Source of the DNA: CAYNZP01 sp964401835
Lineage (GTDB): Bacteria > Planctomycetota > Phycisphaerae > SM23-33
DNA: 64,000 bases
Direction of reading: 5' to 3'
Assembly (NCBI GenBank): GCA_964401835.1
Contig: CAYNZP010000008.1
Coordinates: 1 to 64,000 of the forward strand
Below are positions 19,801 to 25,558 of the stretch, piece after piece. A model generated the notes under the pieces. The model was not told where the DNA came from. It was given only the letters and a program-made list of their open reading frames with translations, and made no database searches. The first letter of the stretch is position 1, and each line of letters opens with the position of its first letter. The translations under genes were made by a program, and so were the position numbers.

Positions 19801-21328
19801 GATTGAAAACTCGCCGGCGATAATCAACATCCTCGCAAATGACAGTGATGCGGATGGAGAAGTGATATCTCTAGCCGCATATTCTCAACCCGCAAATGGC
19901 CTAGTGAGCGACAATGGTGACGGCACTTTAACCTACACTCCGGATGCGGACTATAAAGGTTACGATGACTTCACCTACACAATCATCGATGAAAGCGGAG
20001 CAGAGTCTACTGCGACAGTTCACCTGACGGTCAAGGCTGACATCGGTGATGAAGCCAATCCTCTCGGCGGCGTTTACTTCATAGACCGAGACGGCGACGG
20101 TTTCGGTGTTGCCAGCCCGAACGGCCCGGATGCCGACGATACCGACGCGAGCGTCAATACATGGGCAACAGTTGAGGCCAAGTATGGCGACCTGGAAACT
20201 TTCGTACGGTATCTCGGATATAATCCGAAGCAGATTATCGTTACAAATATCGGCGGCGGATACGGTTCGCTGCAACCCGGCGATATGGTTGTTTTCAGGG
20301 CTGGGACCGTGGTGGACAAGTACACCTTCGGCTGCAGTAACCTGCACGGCACGGCGGAAAACCCGATCGTCTTCATGGCGATGCCGGGCGAGAAGGTTAT
20401 CTTCGATGCCACCGGCCAGGGAATTGGCTGCGACTATTCCAGCAATATTATCTTCGACGGATTTATCGTCAGGAACACTTACGGTTATCAGAGCAAGGGC
20501 CTTGGGATGTACGAGAGCAGCAATATTACCTGGCGTAATATTGAAAGCACCGGCCACTCCCGCGGCATGTTCTCCATGCAGAACCTACACGGTATTACCG
20601 TCGAATACAGCGTCTTCCGAAATAATGGCTCACATGGCATCTATTGGGGTGCCCGCGACCTGCCGAACTCGGATCTGACGGTTCGCGGCGTCCTGTCTTA
20701 CAACAACGGCAGGCACGGCTTCCAGCATAACGGCCGCGTTGAAAACCTTACCGTTGAAGGCAGCGTATTCCACTCCAATAGCCTTGGCGGAGTTTCGTTC
20801 ATCGAAGGTGTGCACCACTCGACGATTCGCGGTAATCTCATCTTCAATAACAACAAGCAGGGCATAATCCTTTACGTGTATAACGACCCGAGCCCAGCCA
20901 TTCAGCCGTTTGACACGAATTACAACACGATTGAAGACAACATCGTCTGGGTCGGCAAGTACAGCTGGAACGGCAGCACGGCACCGGATTATCACGCTGG
21001 TATTCAGGTAAACAACGCGGCAAACTCAAGCCTGGACCTGGGGCACAACACATTCCGCAATAACATCGTTGTGACCTATATTGGCCCGAGCTTCCTGTTC
21101 AGCCAGTCCAGTTATGCCAGCACGACCACTATAGAAGGCAACCAGTTCTACCGTATCGCCGGTGAATCCGGAGCATTCGTATATGGTAGCTCGAGCCTGG
21201 ACCTGGACGGATTTGAGTCCCTAAGTTCCACGATAAGTAACAACTTCTACGGCGATCCGAATTTCGTCGATGTCTCCATCGATTACTATTTGACGCCGGA
21301 GAAGTTCAACTTTAACATAGCTTCGTAA
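16802..21328 (+). CDS. Giant LEPR-XLL surface protein with cadherin-like, PKD and parallel beta-helix domains
   Basis: 1508 residues. The N-terminus carries LEPRLLLSA (12-20), the LEPR-XLL motif characteristic of large planctomycete exported proteins, in place of a classical signal peptide. Then come a PPC-like domain (about 25-150), four cadherin-like repeats with VLANDSDPDGD-type calcium motifs (about 155-530), a PKD domain (about 530-615; GSSDPDGDALNCTWDFGDG), a concanavalin-like domain (about 617-800), three more cadherin-like repeats (about 802-1080), a short calcium-type motif DRDGDGFG (about 1093) and a right-handed parallel beta-helix to the C-terminus. There is no PEP-CTERM tail. It could bind or process the polysaccharide; no catalytic residues can be assigned. 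The ATG follows AAAGGAG. Confidence 0.85.
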   Translation: MDLSNRPSAEQLEPRLLLSANLVEWDLGGNADYFANTLETATQLSLNDNGSGLVEGSINSAPDVDILKFNATQTGKMRLAMKSTDQASNLVSALVILDSQGNLVASDIQDPNAKSARLKFDVQAGQTYYVEARSLNDTAGKYKIRFSTRATGGNLAPVATNDFVQTSDNTPVVLDVLANDTDPEGDLLEIVGFTPPMHGNVADNGDGTLTYTPYTDYVGGDFFAYTISDGNNNVSIASVIVTVIDGNDAPVAQNDIASTNENTPVRIAVLANDSDPDGDMLEVVDFSKPINGELIDNGDGSLTYTPEDGFVGQDLFAYTIDDGNNNQALATVIVTVNDVNGAPVALNDAAITDEDSSVVIDLLANDSDPDGDTISISGFGQPQHGQVVDNGDGTVVYTPEDGYFGQDSFSYTISDGNGNEATASVEITVNEVNAAPIVQNDFVVTDENVSVIINVLENDSDPDGDELSITGFTQPEHCYVTDNGDGTLTYTATDSYNGPDSFTYTVSDGNGGEATATVNIIVNPVNDAPTASFTADAVSGDAPLRVNFDSSGSSDPDGDALNCTWDFGDGATASGINVTHIYQNSGDYVVTLTVDDGNGGVDTASLNVAVTAPASDELPAGWNQSDVGSVGIAGNATFANGTFSLEGSGADIWGRSDEFFFVYQQLSGDAEIIGRVISVEQTSSYAKSGIMIRDSLAANAAHAFVLVHPSQGVAMHYRSYNGDYTRDVGTTGTAPEWVRLVRQGNTITAYNSNDGANWNFISSKTVTMGSDIYVGLVACSHNDSQLSTGVIDGVSVNGQQLVNNPPTANNDSTVTNKGEPVTINILANDSDPEGDTLSIASYQQPANGAITDNGNGTLTYTPAAGFEGLDSFSYTITDGNENEATAQVDISVFPPNDAPIAQGDSAVTDEDYAVDIDVLANDSDANGDTIDIISFTQPSNGTVSENGGILSYTPDADFSGSDSFSYTVSDGRGGEASASVDVTVNPVNDAPEAVDDSVATIENSPAIINILANDSDADGEVISLAAYSQPANGLVSDNGDGTLTYTPDADYKGYDDFTYTIIDESGAESTATVHLTVKADIGDEANPLGGVYFIDRDGDGFGVASPNGPDADDTDASVNTWATVEAKYGDLETFVRYLGYNPKQIIVTNIGGGYGSLQPGDMVVFRAGTVVDKYTFGCSNLHGTAENPIVFMAMPGEKVIFDATGQGIGCDYSSNIIFDGFIVRNTYGYQSKGLGMYESSNITWRNIESTGHSRGMFSMQNLHGITVEYSVFRNNGSHGIYWGARDLPNSDLTVRGVLSYNNGRHGFQHNGRVENLTVEGSVFHSNSLGGVSFIEGVHHSTIRGNLIFNNNKQGIILYVYNDPSPAIQPFDTNYNTIEDNIVWVGKYSWNGSTAPDYHAGIQVNNAANSSLDLGHNTFRNNIVVTYIGPSFLFSQSSYASTTTIEGNQFYRIAGESGAFVYGSSSLDLDGFESLSSTISNNFYGDPNFVDVSIDYYLTPEKFNFNIAS

Positions 21329-21381
21329 ATACCTCGGTAAGACCAGTAAGGATAGTCGAGGTAAAACTCTCGATGTCCTTC

Positions 21382-21416
21382 CGGCCCGCGTCGTTATGGC
21401 GTGGGCCGTTTGTTTT
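21382..21416 (+). terminator. Intrinsic terminator after the LEPR-XLL gene
   Basis: CGGCCCGCG (21382-21390) pairs with CGTGGGCCG (21400-21408) with one G-U pair across a 9-base loop, followed by TTTGTTTT. It lies 54 bases after the stop and separates the giant gene from its paralogue, so each probably has its own transcript. A weaker inverted pair, ACCTCG/CGAGGT, lies between the stop and the hairpin. Confidence 0.75.
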
Positions 21417-21451
21417 CCACGGGTTCCGGGCCATATTATCCCTAAGGAAAT

Positions 21452-22876
21452 ATGTATAAACGCCGGACAATCTGCGCATTAATAGCGGCAATCCTTGCAT
21501 TGCCGGGAAATGCCTGTAATTCCCAAGCCCAAGACCCTGGCAGGGGCGTTTACTATATCGACCGGGATGGCGATGGTTACGGCGTAGCCAGTCCGTTAGG
21601 GCCGGACGCTGATGATAACGACCCTGAAGTAAACACTTCTGCAACTTTCCAAAAAAAGTATCCAGACCTTGGAGAATTCCTGAAAAAGCAGGATTATGAA
21701 GCTCAAAGGATTTTTTACATCTCGCGCCAAGGCGATGACCGACAGGGGCTGGTAAATGATCCTCAAAAACCCTACGCCACATTTGGATACGTCCGCGGGC
21801 TCCTGCGGCCGGGAGATGCAGTCATCTTCTTTGAAGGAACCTACAAAGGAAAATACATTCTTGGGCTTTCAAAGCTCAGAGGCACCGAGCAGATGCCTAT
21901 CGTCCTGATGGCCTATCCCGGACAGAAGGTCGTCCTGGACTCTACGCAACAGGCTATCGGGGGCATGTATTCACGTCACTTGATTATCGATGGTTTTGTT
22001 GCGGCAAACAGTGAAGGTTGGCATGGCGAGGGTATCGGTGTGAGATTCTGCCGGAACATTGTTTTCCGTAACATCGAAAGCACCGGCTTTACACGCGGCC
22101 TGATAGGAATGCAGGATTTGCACGATATCCTGATAGAGAATTGTGTTTTCCACGCAAACGCATCAAGTCATGGCATCTATCTTGGGGCAAGGGACAAGCC
22201 AAACTCAAACATTACTGTCAGGAACTGCATCAGCTACCGCAACGGCAGGCACGGCATCCAGCATAACGGGAGAATCAAAAATCTTGTCGTGGAAGATAGC
22301 GTGATTCATTCGAATAACCTTGCGGGAATCGCGCTCATCGAAGGAGTCAGTGATTCTGTAATTCGTAATAATCTCGTCTTTAACAATAATAAGCAGGGCG
22401 TTATCTTCTATACATATGACGATCGCAGTCCTGCGATACAACCTTACGACCAGAATAATAATCTCGTCGAGAATAATATTATCTGGATTGGCAGGTTCAG
22501 TTGGAACGGAAAAAATCAGCCGGAATTGCATGCAGCAATCCAATTCAAGGATTCGACCAGCGCCCAGAAAATCAGCATGGAAAACAACACAATTCGTGCG
22601 AACACGATAGTTTCACAGCAGGGAGAAGTCTTCAGCTTTAATCGTGAGGATTTCGCGCGGAACAACAAAATTGAGGATAATCTTCTCTTTAGAACATCCG
22701 GCCCGGACAAGGTTATGACCTGTCTGGAGCAGGACTATAGCTTTGAAGCCTTTGAAGCTTTCAGTTCCCAAATAGGACGGAACTCATTTGCCCAGCCTCA
22801 ATTCGCTGATGTCTCAGATGATTATTTTATCACGCCGGAACTTTTCGATTTCTCATATCCCAAAACAAGACGCTGA
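21452..22876 (+). CDS. Secreted parallel beta-helix protein, paralogue of the giant protein's C-terminus
   Basis: 474 residues with an N-terminal signal-like segment (basic RR at 4-5, hydrophobic CALIAAILALPG, then Ala-rich). The mature part aligns throughout with residues about 1089-1508 of the upstream giant protein: YYIDRDGDGYGVASPLGPDA versus YFIDRDGDGFGVASPNGPDA, then shared SKLRGTEQMPIVLMAYPGQK, HGIYLGARDKPNSNITVRN, FNNNKQGVIFYTYDDRSPAI and the end ITPELFDFS. It is therefore a free-standing version of that beta-helix. Members of this fold include lyases, epimerases and binding proteins; active-site residues are not obvious. A Cys near the signal end (GNAC) does not fit a lipobox well. 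Confidence 0.82.
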   Translation: MYKRRTICALIAAILALPGNACNSQAQDPGRGVYYIDRDGDGYGVASPLGPDADDNDPEVNTSATFQKKYPDLGEFLKKQDYEAQRIFYISRQGDDRQGLVNDPQKPYATFGYVRGLLRPGDAVIFFEGTYKGKYILGLSKLRGTEQMPIVLMAYPGQKVVLDSTQQAIGGMYSRHLIIDGFVAANSEGWHGEGIGVRFCRNIVFRNIESTGFTRGLIGMQDLHDILIENCVFHANASSHGIYLGARDKPNSNITVRNCISYRNGRHGIQHNGRIKNLVVEDSVIHSNNLAGIALIEGVSDSVIRNNLVFNNNKQGVIFYTYDDRSPAIQPYDQNNNLVENNIIWIGRFSWNGKNQPELHAAIQFKDSTSAQKISMENNTIRANTIVSQQGEVFSFNREDFARNNKIEDNLLFRTSGPDKVMTCLEQDYSFEAFEAFSSQIGRNSFAQPQFADVSDDYFITPELFDFSYPKTRR

Positions 22877-23038
22877 AAAACCGCATGAATTAATGCCACT
22901 CCACGTCTTTAGTGTCCGGGCAATTATAAGATGTTAAATTTAAATGCCTTATCCGCGAAAAAAATTTGTAGAGAATTTGCTACAAAGGTTAATCTTGGCA
23001 CCTTAAAGTTGGATAATATACTTCGTAGGGAGTAACAC

Positions 23039-23803
23039 GTGGAAAGGCACCTGAACAGATTTTATGTTGATAAGCTTCCCCAAAAGCCTCAGCCAGACAA
23101 TGAGCGTCTGTCTCTCGACCCGTCCGAGTCGCACCATGCGATAAATGTCCTTCGACTTAAAGCTGGCCAGGAAGTTGAGTTATTCGATGGTCGGGGAAAG
23201 ACGGCCACTGCCCGGATTACTGAGATGAACCGCAGTAGCGTAGCTGTTGAAGTTGAAGAAGTGGAATTCCTGCCGCCGCGCGAATGGGCGACTGTTAATC
23301 TCGCCTTTGCTGTTCCCAAGGGCAAGCGCCTGGATTGGCTGCTGGAAAAGGCGACCGAACTTGGAGCTGCATCTCTTCAGCCCGTCATATTCGAAAGAAG
23401 CGTGGTCGAATTCGACTCATTTACTGAACCGAAACGCCAGAAATGGCTAACCCACTGCATAGCCGCAGCGAAACAATCGAGATTGAATTTCCTTCCTGAA
23501 ATTAAGGAGCCGATTCGTATTTCGGATTACGCATCTGGCTGTGCCAGCAGGACTGGATGCCTGGCTATGTTCGGAGATAATTCTAAAGATTCGCTCCAAA
23601 TTCCCCAGGTTCTTTTTCCCTGGAGGCCTGGCCAGCCTATGTGCATTCTTGTCGGCCCGGAAGGGGGACTTACGAAAGATGAATTTGCTGCTGTCAGGTC
23701 TGCAGGAATCGCACCTATTCGCCTTGGGGAAACTACCTTGAGGGTTGAAACCGCTGTAATCGCTTTACTGGCAGGGGTGCTGGCTGTCTCCAGCCAAAAA
23801 TAG
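23039..23803 (+). CDS. rsmE: 16S rRNA (uracil1498-N3)-methyltransferase RsmE
   Basis: 254 residues, normal for RsmE. It methylates N3 of U1498 of 16S rRNA using SAM. The N-terminal PUA-like domain contains ESHHAINVLRLKAGQEVELF (about 29-48). The C-terminal SPOUT trefoil knot shows AFAVPKGKRLDWLLEKATEL, ILVGPEGGLTKDEF (about 203-216) and IRLGETTLRVETA near the end. The start is GTG at 23039 with TAGGGAG just upstream; no in-frame ATG lies nearby that keeps the PUA domain. It is convergent with purN, 24 bp away. Confidence 0.93.
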   Translation: MERHLNRFYVDKLPQKPQPDNERLSLDPSESHHAINVLRLKAGQEVELFDGRGKTATARITEMNRSSVAVEVEEVEFLPPREWATVNLAFAVPKGKRLDWLLEKATELGAASLQPVIFERSVVEFDSFTEPKRQKWLTHCIAAAKQSRLNFLPEIKEPIRISDYASGCASRTGCLAMFGDNSKDSLQIPQVLFPWRPGQPMCILVGPEGGLTKDEFAAVRSAGIAPIRLGETTLRVETAVIALLAGVLAVSSQK

Positions 23804-23827
23804 CCATCATGACTTTTACTTTTAAGA

Positions 23828-24454
23828 TCAGCTAATCCTGACAATGTCACCATCTATTTTCAGGCGGTTTTCGTGAAATAGTTTTATTGCTTCCGGGTAT
23901 GCGATGCACTCCTGCTCGAACACTCTGGCAGCGAGGTCGTCAGGTGTATCACCGTCTTTTACCTCAACGCACTTTTGGACAATTATCGGCCCGCGATCAT
24001 ATTCATTGGTAACAAAATGGACAGTGCAGCCGGAAACCTTGCAGCCCCGAGCTAATACAGCTTCATGAACATGATGTCCGTACATTCCCTTGCCGCCAAA
24101 ACTCGGCAAAAGTGCAGGATGAATGTTCATCACCTTGCCCTCGTATCTTGGGGGAATCTCCCATAGAGACAAGAACCCTGCAAGTATAACCAAGTCAACA
24201 TTTGCGGAATCGAGGATGTCGGCAATCTTTGCTGAATACGTTTTAAGGTCCGGAGATTCTTTGTATGGAACAAGATGGACATCCAGCCCGGCGTCTTTGC
24301 AGCGCTGAATGCCTGAGCAATCTCTTGAAGCGATAACAACGGCAGCCTCAACCGCCAGTTCTCCGGATTTGGCCTTATCCAGAATGTTCAAAAGTGTCCG
24401 GCCGCCCCCGGAAAGCAGCACGCCAAGCCTGATTTTTTTGTCGTTATTTCCCAT
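23828..24454 (-). CDS. purN: Phosphoribosylglycinamide formyltransferase
   Basis: 208 residues, typical of PurN. It transfers a formyl group from 10-formyl-THF to GAR in purine synthesis. The N-terminal loop LLSGGGRTLLNIL (13-25) binds the substrate phosphate. The catalytic triad appears as N110 and H112 in MNIHPALLPSFGGKG and D153 in EYDRGPIIVQ. No Shine-Dalgarno site is visible before the ATG, and a good promoter lies so close that the transcript may be nearly leaderless. There are no other purine genes nearby. Confidence 0.95.
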   Translation of the reverse strand: MGNNDKKIRLGVLLSGGGRTLLNILDKAKSGELAVEAAVVIASRDCSGIQRCKDAGLDVHLVPYKESPDLKTYSAKIADILDSANVDLVILAGFLSLWEIPPRYEGKVMNIHPALLPSFGGKGMYGHHVHEAVLARGCKVSGCTVHFVTNEYDRGPIIVQKCVEVKDGDTPDDLAARVFEQECIAYPEAIKLFHENRLKIDGDIVRIS

Positions 24455-24462
24455 TGAGCAGG

Positions 24463-24492
24463 ATTTTAAGTGATTTTTTCTCGCTAAGTCAA
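24463..24492 (-). promoter_or_regulatory. Promoter of purN, giving a nearly leaderless mRNA
   Basis: On the minus strand TTGACT (24492-24487) and TAAAAT (24468-24463) are 18 bp apart. A start about 7 bases after the -10 would fall at roughly 24456, only 1-3 bases before the purN ATG at 24454. The absence of a ribosome-binding site supports this reading. Confidence 0.5.
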
Positions 24493-24746
24493 TAAGACAA
24501 TTAATAAAGCTTCAATCACTTAAGCTCTTTTCTAAAAAAGAGATAGGCGCAAAGCAACTTATAATTCATCTAAGTTTATTTCTAATGGCAGGTAATAAAA
24601 TGTCCGAAATTTTAAAAAAGAACCACAAAATTTCCGATTTTGCTGTAATATTTAAGAAGGTTGTAGGATTTATGCTGAATAGGTAAAGATATTTCGCTCA
24701 AAAAGTATCTTATATTGCTCTTTGTAAAAATTCGCTCAAAAATTAG

Positions 24747-24790
24747 ATAGCCATTGCTCAGGAGGCTATGTTTAGTTCTGGAGGAGAACT
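24747..24790 (+). promoter_or_regulatory. Two nested ribosome-binding-site hairpins and an 8-codon leader frame
   Basis: Stem 1 is ATAGCC (24747-24752) with GGCTAT (24764-24769), its loop holding AGGA. It ends on an ATG (24768-24770) that opens an 8-codon frame whose stop TGA (24792-24794) overlaps the PEP-CTERM gene's ATG as ATGA. Stem 2 is AGTTCT (24774-24779) with AGAACT (24785-24790), a perfect 6-bp stem whose 5-base loop is exactly GGAGG, the real Shine-Dalgarno site, 6 bases before the start at 24791. The first site sits only 2 bases from its ATG, so leader translation is doubtful. Confidence 0.5.
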
Positions 24791-25480
24791 ATGAAACGCT
24801 CACGCTCATTACTCGTAAGCACCGCAGTTGTGGTGTTAACTTTTTTCTCAGTACAAACCGCCCACGCAAGTATGATCCTTTACGGGACTAATACTTCGCA
24901 TCCCCTTGCAGCCGGCAGCAGCTTGGACGATGTACGTCTGGAAGTCGATCTGTCTGTTACCGGCGGCATCGCTACGATGACTTTCGCCAATGTTTCGGTT
25001 GCACCGGAAATGTCAGCCGTTTTCAAAACAATCGTGCTGGACCTTTGGGACAACGATACGGGAATAGATATCCGGTTGAACCCCAGTGCTGATCCTGCAG
25101 ATGACATTACAATAGTTTCTGGCAACTATTCTGTCGGGGGGTATAACACGCTTCCCGGGTACGGGCCGGCAATTACAGATGGCTCGTCCATGATAGATTT
25201 GAATTCCGCCAACCCAGCCACCAAAAAAGGTCTGGCGCCGGGGGATTCAATGGCTATCCAATTTGCCACCACGCTTGCCAACGGTTCGGATATTGACGAC
25301 TATCTGAGTGTGTTTAATGGCGGCAACGACAGCGTGGCTTATACTGTCGGCTTCCACGCAATTAGTACAGATACCGTTAATGGCGAAAGCCTTTCGGGTG
25401 TCTACGTTCCGGAACCGGCTACGCTTTCACTAATTGGCATTGGCGCACTTGGTATGATATTGAAACGTAAGCGCGCTTAG
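24791..25480 (+). CDS. PEP-CTERM sorting-domain protein
   Basis: 229 residues. The signal peptide is about 1-26 (basic MKRSR, hydrophobic core, cleavage near AHA-SM). The exported body is rich in Asp, Gly, Ser and Thr and looks like a beta-sandwich adhesin-type domain of unknown function. The C-terminus is a textbook exosortase signal: PEPATLSL, a hydrophobic helix, then KRKRA. It should be cut and anchored or released by an exosortase, linking it to the XrtA-type polysaccharide locus at the left of the window. Translation may be controlled by the hairpins directly upstream, and a strong terminator follows. Confidence 0.9.
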   Translation: MKRSRSLLVSTAVVVLTFFSVQTAHASMILYGTNTSHPLAAGSSLDDVRLEVDLSVTGGIATMTFANVSVAPEMSAVFKTIVLDLWDNDTGIDIRLNPSADPADDITIVSGNYSVGGYNTLPGYGPAITDGSSMIDLNSANPATKKGLAPGDSMAIQFATTLANGSDIDDYLSVFNGGNDSVAYTVGFHAISTDTVNGESLSGVYVPEPATLSLIGIGALGMILKRKRA

Positions 25481-25504
25481 ACTTTATTAAACTTTGGGCA
25501 AATT

Positions 25505-25537
25505 AAAAGGGCGGCTATAAAAGTCGCCCTTTTTTAT
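25505..25537. terminator. Bidirectional intrinsic terminator between the PEP-CTERM gene and ileS
   Basis: AAAAGGGCG (25505-25513) pairs perfectly with CGCCCTTTT (25525-25533) across an 11-base loop, with a T run on the plus strand and TTTTAATT on the minus strand. It sits between the convergent ends of the PEP-CTERM gene and ileS and can serve both. Confidence 0.85.
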
Positions 25538-25558
25538 TACTCATTCCGGCTGGATTAA

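Larger units (their letters stand above)
24455..24790. other. Divergent intergenic region between purN and the PEP-CTERM gene
   Basis: 336 bp with no protein-coding gene beyond the 8-codon leader frame described separately. It holds the purN promoter (24463-24492), a hairpin CTCTTTT/AAAAGAG (24525-24542), and a plus-strand leader with four copies of a TTCGCTC/TTGCTC motif at 24693, 24715, 24731 and 24754. The region from 24590 to 24720 is strongly A/T-rich and probably holds the plus promoter, but no single -35/-10 pair stands out. Confidence 0.5.

Noticed and set aside
19928..20557. 209-codon minus-strand frame opposite the giant protein
   Set aside because: Shadow of the repeat and beta-helix coding sequence.
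21452..21560. Lipobox in the beta-helix paralogue
   Set aside because: The Cys after the hydrophobic segment lies in PGNAC, without a suitable residue at -3; an ordinary signal peptide is more likely.
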